Positions 1 to 7,000 of a stretch of DNA of 8,854 bases are shown piece after piece. The position numbers and the translations under genes were made by a program. The DNA is from Candidatus Kuenenia stuttgartensis (GTDB taxonomy: Bacteria > Bacteroidota > Bacteroidia > Chitinophagales > Chitinophagaceae): contig CALQJH020000066.1 in NCBI GenBank assembly GCA_943330835.2, forward strand, positions 1 through 8,854. The letters run 5' to 3'. Position 1 is the stretch's first letter; each line of letters begins with the position of its first letter. The notes below the pieces were generated by a model, which was given only the letters and a program-made list of their open reading frames with translations, did no database searches and was not told the origin of the DNA.

Positions 1-446
1 CAAACAACAACCAACAAATCACAAACTCTAAAACCGAAATAATCAAAACCGAAACAGCCGCCGCTCCACTTGGCGCCTATCCTCATGCAAGAAAAGTGGG
101 CAACCTTCTTTTTCTTTCCGGAATTGGAAGCAGAAGTGCGGTTGATAATAAAATACCTGGCTTAGAATTAGACGAGGCTGGAAATATTATAAAATATGAT
201 ATCGAAGCAGAGTGCCATTCAGTTTTTGCAAATGTGAAAGCCGTGCTCGAAGCGAGTGGTAGCAGCTGGGATAAAATAGTTGATGTTACTGTTTTTTTAA
301 CCAACATGAAAACCGATTTTCCTAAATACAATAAAATTTATGCAGATTATTTTTCAGAAGTTGAGGCATGCAGGACGACCGTTGAAGTGAAAAGCTTGCC
401 AACCCCAATTGCTATTGAATTGAAAGTGATAGCAACAATCGAATGA
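1..446 (+). CDS. RidA/YjgF-family protein, 2-aminomuconate deaminase-like (5' end open at window edge)
   Basis: RidA-family proteins are small trimeric enzymes that hydrolyse imines/enamines; one branch acts as 2-aminomuconate deaminase in tryptophan breakdown. The reading frame is open from the left edge to TGA at 444-446. Before the GTG at 96-98 it encodes the family's N-terminal strand and the 'PLGAYPHA' segment (compare PxGPYSQA), so that GTG is too late to be the true start. Later landmarks are LFLSGIGSR, the helix VFANVKAVLEASG, DVTVFLTNM, and the C-terminal CRTTVEVKSLP. Its Arg matches the substrate-carboxylate-binding Arg of RidA (Arg105 in E. coli). The long loop after SGIGSR (PGLELDEAGNIIKYDIEAE) is not in E. 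coli RidA and is typical of the kynurenine-linked subgroup. It lies 121 bp upstream of kynU on the same strand, which supports a role in 2-aminomuconate deamination; that substrate is inferred. No in-frame ATG, GTG or TTG occurs between 3 and 95. Confidence 0.85.
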   Translation, partial: NNNQQITNSKTEIIKTETAAAPLGAYPHARKVGNLLFLSGIGSRSAVDNKIPGLELDEAGNIIKYDIEAECHSVFANVKAVLEASGSSWDKIVDVTVFLTNMKTDFPKYNKIYADYFSEVEACRTTVEVKSLPTPIAIELKVIATIE

Positions 447-455
447 TTGTTTAAA

Positions 456-535
456 AAGTTGAAAAGGTTCAATGGGTTCAATGAGTTAATAAGAGCCCAC
501 TAATTCCGAACAAACCTATTGAACCTTTTAAACTT
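456..535. repeat. Long imperfect inverted repeat between ridA-like gene and kynU
   Basis: The left arm (456-477) and right arm (514-535) are reverse complements over 22 bp, with one mismatch and one G-T pair. The core is AAAAGGTTCAAT / ATTGAACCTTTT, and the loop is 36 nt. In RNA this would form a long hairpin between the stop of the RidA-like gene and the start of kynU. It lacks a GC-rich base and a clear T-tract, so it is not a standard intrinsic terminator. It could stabilise, process or attenuate the transcript, but none of this is shown by sequence. Confidence 0.7.
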
Positions 536-567
536 ATTAAACCTTTTAAACCTTTTAACCTTACAAA
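524..567. repeat. 9-bp tandem repeat (CCTTTTAAA) directly upstream of kynU
   Basis: Four to five degenerate 9-bp units, consensus CCTTTTAAA, start at 524, 533, 542, 551 and 560 and run right up to the kynU ATG at 568. The first units overlap the right arm of the inverted repeat. This replaces any Shine-Dalgarno sequence, as is normal in Bacteroidota. Such a tract is prone to slippage, so its length may differ between strains. Confidence 0.7.
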
Positions 568-1845
568 ATGACCTTTTCCAATACACTCGAATACGCCAGA
601 CAAGTGGATGAACAGGATTCATTGAAACATTTCCGTGACAAATTTTATATACCAATGGTTAATGGAAAAGAATCTGTTTATTTTACAGGAAATTCTTTAG
701 GCCTTCAAGCAAAAACTACTCAGGATTATGTTTTGAATGAATTGGAAGATTGGGCGAATTATGGCGTTGAAGGGCACTTTCATGCAAGGAATCCCTGGGT
801 GAGTTACCATGAGATTTTCCCTGAAATTTTAGGCACTATCGTTGGCGCCTTACCCGAAGAAATTGTAGTCATGAACCAGCTGACCGTCAATTTACATTTA
901 TTAATGACGAGCTTTTATCGTCCTACAGGTAAAAGATTCAAAATCATCTGTGAGGCAAAAGCATTTCCTTCTGATCAATACGCGTTTCAATCTCAAGTTA
1001 AATTACATGGATTGAATCCTGATGAGGCCATTGTTGAAGTACAGCCCAAAGAAGGCAGTACCTATATTGAATTAGCCGATATTATTGATACGATTAAAAA
1101 ACATGGAGAAGAAACTGCATTGGTCATTATTGGCGGAGTCAATTACTACAACGGACAAGTATTTGATATGCAAGCCATCTGTAAAGCAGCTCATGAAGTT
1201 GGCGCCTATTGCGGTTTTGATCTGGCTCATGCTGCAGGCAATGTAAATCTAGAATTGCACGACTGGAATGTAGATTTTGCTTGCTGGTGTTCGTATAAAT
1301 ATTTGAATAGTGGGCCGGGCGGAGTGGCAGGTGCGTTTATACATCAACGTCATATATCAGACTCTTCCCTTCCAAGACTTGCAGGTTGGTGGGGACACGA
1401 CAAAGACACTCGATTTAAAATGGACAATGAGTTTCATCCTATTCCAACTGCAGAAGGATGGCAATTGAGTAACGCACCAGTATTAAGCATGTCTGCACAT
1501 AAGGCTTCTTTAGATATTTTCGCAGAAGCAGGTATGCATAATTTAGTTGCCAAAGGGAAAATGTTGAGTGGTTATTTGTTATTCATCTTAAATGAAATCA
1601 ATAAAAATTCATCAGAGAAATTAATTGAAATCATCACTCCATTAAATGATACAGAAAGAGGATGTCAGGTTTCGATACTTATGTTAAAGAATGGGAAGAA
1701 AATATTTGATACTTTAATACAAAATGCTGTAATTGCCGACTGGAGAGAACCCAATGTGATTAGAGTAGCTCCAGTTCCTTTGTACAATTCATTTGAAGAT
1801 GTGTTTAATTTTGGGAAAATAATGCGGGAGAGTCTGATAAATTAA
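568..1845 (+). CDS. kynU: Kynureninase
   Basis: Kynureninase is a PLP-dependent hydrolase that cleaves kynurenine or 3-hydroxykynurenine to (3-hydroxy)anthranilate and alanine in the cytoplasm. The 425-residue product has the usual bacterial length. Visible landmarks: the N-terminal YFTGNSLGLQ (38-47); FDLAHAAGN, with D218 as the likely PLP pyridine-nitrogen ligand; WCSYKYLNSGPGG, with K244 as the Schiff-base lysine; GWWGH (273-277); WQLSNAPVLS; ERGCQVSI (363-370); and the C-terminal WREPNVIRVAPVPLYNSFED. All match the family, and no active-site change is seen. The ATG at 568 is chosen because the N-terminus then matches family length; there is no Shine-Dalgarno. It lies between a RidA-like gene and kmo, all on one strand, so the main substrate is probably 3-hydroxykynurenine and the product 3-hydroxyanthranilate. 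Confidence 0.96.
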   Translation: MTFSNTLEYARQVDEQDSLKHFRDKFYIPMVNGKESVYFTGNSLGLQAKTTQDYVLNELEDWANYGVEGHFHARNPWVSYHEIFPEILGTIVGALPEEIVVMNQLTVNLHLLMTSFYRPTGKRFKIICEAKAFPSDQYAFQSQVKLHGLNPDEAIVEVQPKEGSTYIELADIIDTIKKHGEETALVIIGGVNYYNGQVFDMQAICKAAHEVGAYCGFDLAHAAGNVNLELHDWNVDFACWCSYKYLNSGPGGVAGAFIHQRHISDSSLPRLAGWWGHDKDTRFKMDNEFHPIPTAEGWQLSNAPVLSMSAHKASLDIFAEAGMHNLVAKGKMLSGYLLFILNEINKNSSEKLIEIITPLNDTERGCQVSILMLKNGKKIFDTLIQNAVIADWREPNVIRVAPVPLYNSFEDVFNFGKIMRESLIN

Positions 1846-1853
1846 AAAGTTAA

Positions 1854-1912
1854 AAATCAAAATTTAAAAGTCAAAATGCTATTTTTTACTTTTGAATTTT
1901 ACATTTTGAATT
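1854..1912. repeat. Imperfect AT-rich inverted repeat between kynU and kmo
   Basis: Arms 1854-1876 and 1890-1912 match as reverse complements at 20 of 23 positions by hand count, around a 13-nt loop. The arms are built from short words such as TCAAAAT and TTTTGA. It fills most of the 75-bp gap and ends 8 bp before the kmo ATG. The stem has almost no G-C pairs, so strong termination is unlikely. Its layout mirrors the inverted repeat upstream of kynU although the sequence differs. Confidence 0.6.
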
Positions 1913-1920
1913 AAAATAAA

Positions 1921-3267
1921 ATGAAAAAAGAAATAACTATAATCGGCGCCGGACTCGTAGGTTCATTGCTATCCATCTATCTATCCAAACAAGGATACAA
2001 AGTGAAAATATATGAGCGCCGTTCTGACATGCGAAAATTATCCATGAGTGCAGGACGTTCTATTAATTTGGCTTTGAGCGACCGAGGCATAAAAGCTTTG
2101 GAAGAAGTGGGCGTAATGGATGAAATCAGAAAAATTGCGATTCCTATGCATGGACGTCAGTTGCATCATATCGATGGAAATTCCGGATATCAAGCTTATG
2201 GAAAAGAAGAGCAGTTTATCAATTCTGTGTCAAGAGGTGAGCTAAATAAAACCTTGATGGATCTCGCAGAAGCGCATCAAGTGGAGATTCATTTTAATGA
2301 AAGATGTGATCATATCGACTGGAAAAAAAATGAAATTCATTTTACCAATACTGAAAAAAATATAAGTCATACTACTAAACAAGATTTGATATTCGGAAGT
2401 GATGGCGCTTTTTCTGCAGCAAGACTTACTCATCAATTGCAACACAACAGATTTCAATATGATCAATACTACATTGACTTCGGCTATAAAGAATTAACGA
2501 TTCCGGCAGGAGAAAATGGTTCTTTTTTGATGGAGAAAAATGCACTTCATATTTGGCCGAGAGGGAATTACATGTTGATAGCTTTACCAAATATAGATGG
2601 CAGTTTCACGTGTACTTTATTTTTTCCATTCGAAGGTAACCCCTCTTTTGAATCGTTGAAAACCCCTGAACAGGCAAGAGCTTTCTTCGATAAAACCTTT
2701 GCAAATGCTTCTGCATTAATGCCCGATTTAGAAAAAGAATTCTTTACTAATTCTACGTCTTCATTGGTTACCGTAAAATGTTTTCCATGGATCAGAGAAG
2801 ATAAATTTGCTTTGATTGGTGATGCAGCTCACGCAATTGTGCCCTTCTTCGGACAAGGTATGAATTGCGGCTTCGAAGACTGTTCCGTTTTAAATCAATT
2901 AATTACAAAACACCAGCATAACTGGAAAGAAATTTTAAATGAATATCAAACTTTAAGAAAACCTGACGGCGATGCGATTGCAACTTTAGCCCTAAATAAT
3001 TTTGTAGAGATGAGAGATAAAGTGGCTGATCCTGTTTTTCTTTTGCAAAAAAAGATTGAAGCTCATTTCAATGCAAAGCATCCTGATAAATGGACGCCTG
3101 CATATAGCTTAGTTACTTTTAGTCCAGAAGTGAGATACAGGGAGGCTTTGAGCAGAGGACTTCAACAACAAGCGATTATGGATGAAGTGATGCAAACAAA
3201 GGATATTGAATCGATTTGGGATAGTGAGGAGGTGGAGAGGATGATGTTGGAGAGGATTAATGTTTAA
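1921..3267 (+). CDS. kmo: Kynurenine 3-monooxygenase (FAD-dependent)
   Basis: This flavoprotein hydroxylates L-kynurenine to 3-hydroxykynurenine using NADPH and O2, the step before kynureninase. The 448-residue product has the length of bacterial KMO. An FAD-binding Rossmann motif GAGLVG (9-14) follows strand one, and E32 would bind the ribose. GRSINLALSDRG (45-56) is a hallmark KMO segment. The DG motif is GSDGAFSAAR (159-168). The second FAD motif runs from LIGDAAHA (298) through GQGMNCGFEDC (311-321), with Cys where human KMO has Ala. ALNNFVEMRD (357-366) contains the conserved substrate-side Asn region. The C-terminal membrane helix of eukaryotic KMO is absent, as in bacterial enzymes, so it is probably soluble. 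It lies 75 bp after kynU on the same strand and ends at a convergent gap. Genes for tryptophan 2,3-dioxygenase and 3-hydroxyanthranilate dioxygenase are not in the window. Confidence 0.96.
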   Translation: MKKEITIIGAGLVGSLLSIYLSKQGYKVKIYERRSDMRKLSMSAGRSINLALSDRGIKALEEVGVMDEIRKIAIPMHGRQLHHIDGNSGYQAYGKEEQFINSVSRGELNKTLMDLAEAHQVEIHFNERCDHIDWKKNEIHFTNTEKNISHTTKQDLIFGSDGAFSAARLTHQLQHNRFQYDQYYIDFGYKELTIPAGENGSFLMEKNALHIWPRGNYMLIALPNIDGSFTCTLFFPFEGNPSFESLKTPEQARAFFDKTFANASALMPDLEKEFFTNSTSSLVTVKCFPWIREDKFALIGDAAHAIVPFFGQGMNCGFEDCSVLNQLITKHQHNWKEILNEYQTLRKPDGDAIATLALNNFVEMRDKVADPVFLLQKKIEAHFNAKHPDKWTPAYSLVTFSPEVRYREALSRGLQQQAIMDEVMQTKDIESIWDSEEVERMMLERINV

Positions 3268-3270
3268 AAG

Positions 3271-3307
3271 ACCTCACCCCCAACCCCTCTCCTGAAAGAG
3301 AGGGGAG
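3271..3307. terminator. GC-rich hairpin in the convergent gap; dispersed-repeat-like, possible bidirectional terminator
   Basis: CCCCTCTC (3284-3291) and GAGAGGGG (3298-3305) form a perfect 8-bp stem with the loop CTGAAA, four bases into a C-rich lead 'acctcacccccaa'. From memory, this text is of a type dispersed between genes in many Bacteroidota genomes. On the minus strand the stem is followed, after a short spacer, by TCTTTT; on the plus strand no T-tract follows. Its place just after the kmo stop and between converging genes suggests transcript-end protection or termination. It may equally be a passive repeat. Confidence 0.6.
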
Positions 3308-3407
3308 CATTGAGAAGCATCCAACAAATCAATCTCTGCGAAACTTTGCGTTCTTCTTTCTCTGCGGCAAAAAAATCTAAAACGCATAGAGAACAACAAA
3401 CAACCAA
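3308..3407. repeat. Patchwork non-coding spacer with CTCTGCG/CTTTGCG-type repeat and C/A-rich tract
   Basis: No convincing gene is seen here; the open plus-strand frame crossing it is low complexity and overlaps the SGNH gene in antisense. The stretch holds near-repeated words (ctctgcg, ctttgcg, ctctgcgg; 3333-3367) that resemble a 'tctctgcg' element common between genes in many bacteria. TCTCTGCG (3359-3366) can pair with CGC (3383-3385) and AGAGA (3388-3392) around an AT bulge. A C/A-only tract follows (from about 3393), similar to bases 1-30 of the window. Confidence 0.45.
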
Positions 3408-4013
3408 CTACAAACAGATAAACTTCTTCGAAAGCATCCCCGCCCATTTCGCATACTCCTTACCCGATGGATGCAATTTATCTTCTGCAATAAATTCTTC
3501 TAAATGGCTATCGGCTCTTTGTGAAGTGGTGATGTCTATGAAATGGCAATGATGAGCCAATGTAATTTCTTTGCAGGCATTGTTATAGTCATCTATTTCT
3601 TTGGCAATTAATAGAATGTCTCTGTCTGCAGCGAAAGGCGTTTTTCCCCAATCGGGAATGCTGATTACAAAAACATGTTGAGAATTTCCTCCGGCAAATA
3701 CGATGGCTTTATTTAGCAACGCTTCAAACTCGGGTTTAAAATTTTCTGCACTTCTGCCTCTGTATTGATTGTTGACGCCAATGAGTAAACTCACAAAATC
3801 ATATTGAGGTAAAAAGGTAGTTGCTGAAATTTGTGCAGACAATTCATCTGTTGTCCAGCCGGTTTTAGCAATGATTTCAGGCGAAAGAAACTGGTGTTGG
3901 TTTCCAAAATAATTTCTTAAAAGCTGAACAGTTTGACAAGGAAAGGATTCATGCAAGGGCACTTGCTCTCCTATCGTGTAACTGTCGCCTAATGCGAGGT
4001 AGGTATAAGTCAT
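3408..4013 (-). CDS. SGNH/GDSL-type hydrolase, cytoplasmic
   Basis: The product is a 201-residue single-domain SGNH hydrolase (esterase/lipase-like fold). Block I is ALGDSYTIGE, with nucleophile S11. Block II is KTGWTTDEL, with G52 for the oxyanion hole. Block III is LIGVNNQYRGR, where N81 or N82 would take the GxND role. Block V is EDKLHPSG, giving D178 and H181 of the catalytic triad. All catalytic residues are present, so it should be active, but the substrate cannot be read from sequence. The N-terminus goes straight into the first strand (MTYTYLALGDS) with no signal peptide or lipobox, so a cytoplasmic place is likely. It converges on kmo and lies 83 bp downstream of the large T9SS gene, separated from it by a strong terminator, so it probably has its own promoter. 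No link to kynurenine metabolism is evident. Confidence 0.9.
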   Translation of the reverse strand: MTYTYLALGDSYTIGEQVPLHESFPCQTVQLLRNYFGNQHQFLSPEIIAKTGWTTDELSAQISATTFLPQYDFVSLLIGVNNQYRGRSAENFKPEFEALLNKAIVFAGGNSQHVFVISIPDWGKTPFAADRDILLIAKEIDDYNNACKEITLAHHCHFIDITTSQRADSHLEEFIAEDKLHPSGKEYAKWAGMLSKKFICL

Positions 4014-4051
4014 GTTGCAATTTAGGGAATTGTGCGCTTTTGTAAATCATC

Positions 4052-4088
4052 AAAAATTCTTCCCCTCTGAAAATTCAGAAGGGAAGAA
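4052..4088 (-). terminator. Intrinsic terminator of the T9SS surface-protein gene
   Basis: Read on the minus strand, just past the TAA at 4097-4099, a stem of 15 bp with one mismatch forms from 4074-4088 and 4057-4071. Its GC-rich middle is TTCCC/GGGAA, and it is followed directly by TTTTT (4056-4052). This is a textbook rho-independent terminator. It separates the large gene from the SGNH hydrolase gene downstream on the same strand. Confidence 0.85.
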
Positions 4089-4096
4089 GATTGATT

Positions 4097-7000
4097 TTAA
4101 AGTTTTATTGCACGGATGGTTTTATTTGTTTTGCCTTGCATAATTTCTACCATGTACACACCCGATTTTAAATCGGTACCAAATGAAATAGTTTCCATTG
4201 AATGAGCCAACATCGTCTTCACTACTCTACCCTGCAAATCCATGATTTTGATGATTGCCTTTTCCTGAGATCCACCATTCAAATTCAAATTGAAATTTAA
4301 AGTGGTTGGATTGGGATACAATTTGGTTTGTAAACTTTGGCTTTCTGATATAAGTGCAATTTTAGTTCCTGTAGCACATGCCGTATGCGTGAGCGCCTGT
4401 GTTTTAGCCGTTCCTGTAACACCACAAGCAGTTTGACCTTTAACTGTTAATGAGCCACCTATATATCCCGTATTGAAACTAACGGTTATGGTTGAACTAT
4501 CTGCTGCTGCACTTACTATTGTTGTGTAATTGGGTTTTGTCCAGCGATACACCGATGCTACTCTTTGTGCAGTAGTTGGAGCTGGAACAAAAACGGTGTA
4601 GGTAATTACATTTCCAATACATGCATTGTATAATCCTGTACTTGATACTATACTGGTTGGAGTTGGAGGTAAATATTGCAGCGTAACTGTTTTAGCTGTT
4701 CCTGCAATACCGCATGCGGACTGCGCTTTAGCACTAATACTGCCGCCTATAAATCCTGTGTTGTATAATATTGTTACGCTCGAACTGTCTGCAGTAGCCG
4801 AAGTGATGGTGGTATAATTGGGCTTTGTCCATCTGAATACAGACACCGCAGATTGTGTTGATGTAGGTGTTGCTGCTGCAGCGGAATAGGTTACAAAATT
4901 TCCAATACAAGGTGTGAAATTGTTACCACTGGCCACTATTGATGTCACCGCTGGTGGAGCCAAAATTGCTGACAATGCTACTGTTTTAGCCACTGTGGTA
5001 CTGCATGCTGAAACTGCTTTTACCGAAATGGTATCCTTGGTGAAATTTGATAAGAACGTTACAATTACCGCTGTATCATTTACACCCAATGGATTTACGT
5101 GAGTTAAAGTGGCATTAGTTCCTCTTGTTAATGTCCAGTTGTAAGAAGTAGCATAGGTAACCTTTTTAATGCGATAAACTGCTGATGATACGCCACATAC
5201 ATTGGTAACGGCTGCAATAGACACAGGCGAAAATTCTTTTTGAATGGCTGCCGGTGCAGTTGGCACTCTCTTGTAAACTGTTAAGGTACGTGCTGTACTA
5301 CTGCTGCCACAATAATTCGAAGCTTTTACGGTTATATTGCCAGACACAAAACTACGACTAAACCTTACCGATATAACAGTATCTCCCTGACCCGACAATA
5401 AGATAACTCCTGTTGGTACTGTCCAGGTATATGTTGTTGCATTGGCAACTTTATTGGTTTTATAAGTTACAGGAACACTTGCCGTATCTGATCCGATAGA
5501 CTCACAAACATCAACTGGGCCACTGATCGATAATGGTGTTGTAGGCGCTGCACTCGATACTGTAATCTTTACACTGTCTTTACAACTGCTGATGCCATTG
5601 CTAACTGTGCAATAATAAGTGGTGGTGGTGGTAGGAGAAACTGTAATGGTTGGTGTGGTGGCGCCGTTTGACCAACTATAGGTAACATTTCCTTGATTGT
5701 ATATTTGTTGAATTTCTGATGTAGATAATACACGATTATAAATAATCATATCGTCAAGTTTACCATTCCAAAAATATTGATACGGCGAAGTAGCATTCAT
5801 TGATTTTCCTATTCTGCATATTCCGCTAAGGGTAATATTTCTAGGGCTAGTTGGTGCGACTATCTGATCATTAGTTACTATTCGTGAACCATCAAAATAC
5901 CATGTCCCTATACTATCAGCACTTGGCTTAGTAAATAATACGTGATGCCAACAATTGAAATATCTCGATGAATCTAGAGAACCTCTATTGGCTCTATTCC
6001 TCCAATCATTAGATATTAATTGAGTTTGATTAGAATTGCTTGTCATCAAGAAATTACAAGATTTACCATTATCACTATCTGTATTATCATTAGAACCATA
6101 TGATAAAATAGAACACCATGAATTGTTTGCTGGCACATTGATAAAAATCCAAGAAGAAAAAGTGTAAGCGCTTATCCCCTGAGGAAAATTATTGTCTGAC
6201 AATTGAATGTAGTCACTATTACCATTGAAATAATAAGAACTATTGCCCTTATTATTTCTGTCAGCAGTTAACATTGCGCCATTAACCACCCCATTATTCC
6301 CATTTCCACTTTCATCATTGGCGTTGCCATTAAATGGCCAATAACCTACTAAACCATTTTTCAAATTTGAAGGCAATAAATTATATGCAGACGATACCGA
6401 ATTACCACTAGCCGTTAACGTTACACTTCCACCACAAATAGTAGTATCGTTGTTGATGATGTTTGCATTTACAATACTAACAAACACACTGTCTTTAGCC
6501 GAACAATTTCCATTGCTTACCGTACAAGTATACCAGCCCGTTTCTGTAACTGTAATCATTGAATCTGCTGAACCTGTATTCCAGGCATAACTTGCAAAGC
6601 CACTACCGGCATTGATGATTGTTGATGCACCGCAAGCTTTAATTGTATCCAATCTTAAGAAATTGGTTTTAATACTGTCCACTCTGATGATAATGCTTGT
6701 TGAATTGGAGCATTGTCCTGCTGATGGTGCAAACGTATAAATTGTAGTTGTAGTGGTGTTAATTACTGCTGGGCTCCAGCTTCCGTAAATACCGTTTGTA
6801 GATATAGCAGGTAATGTAGATACAGCTGCTCCGTTGCAAATTACCGTTGGCAAATTAAATGTTGGTGTAGCGTTAGGCATTACCGTTACCGCCACCGTTA
6901 CTGAAGAAGCACATTGACCAGCAGCAGGAGTAAAGGTATAACTACCCGATGTTGTATTGTTCACCGCCGCAGGACTCCAGGTACCCGTTACGCCATTGGT

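Noticed and set aside
96..98. GTG as the start of the RidA-like protein
   Set aside because: It would remove the conserved first strand and the PLGAYPHA segment, which are clearly encoded just upstream in frame.
1887..1894. TACTTTTG, an exact match to the Bacteroidota -7 box TAnnTTTG, 26 bp before the kmo ATG
   Set aside because: No TTG-type -33 box sits at the right distance, the word lies in an AT-rich repeat arm where chance matches are likely, and kynU and kmo look co-transcribed.
3310..3552. Plus-strand 80-residue open frame across the convergent gap
   Set aside because: It begins in repeat-like spacer, runs antisense into the SGNH gene, has no family resemblance and no leader; it is a shadow frame.
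4014..4050. Possible promoter for the SGNH gene on the minus strand (TAAATTG and an upstream TTTTTG)
   Set aside because: The -7 box is incomplete and the spacing of about 26 bp is too long; the TTTTTG is better explained as the terminator T-tract.
4626..5102. Plus-strand open frames inside the large gene (4626-4817, 4914-5102), and a similar one at 7662-7898
   Set aside because: They are antisense shadows of repeat-rich Ser/Thr/Val coding sequence and have no recognisable family.
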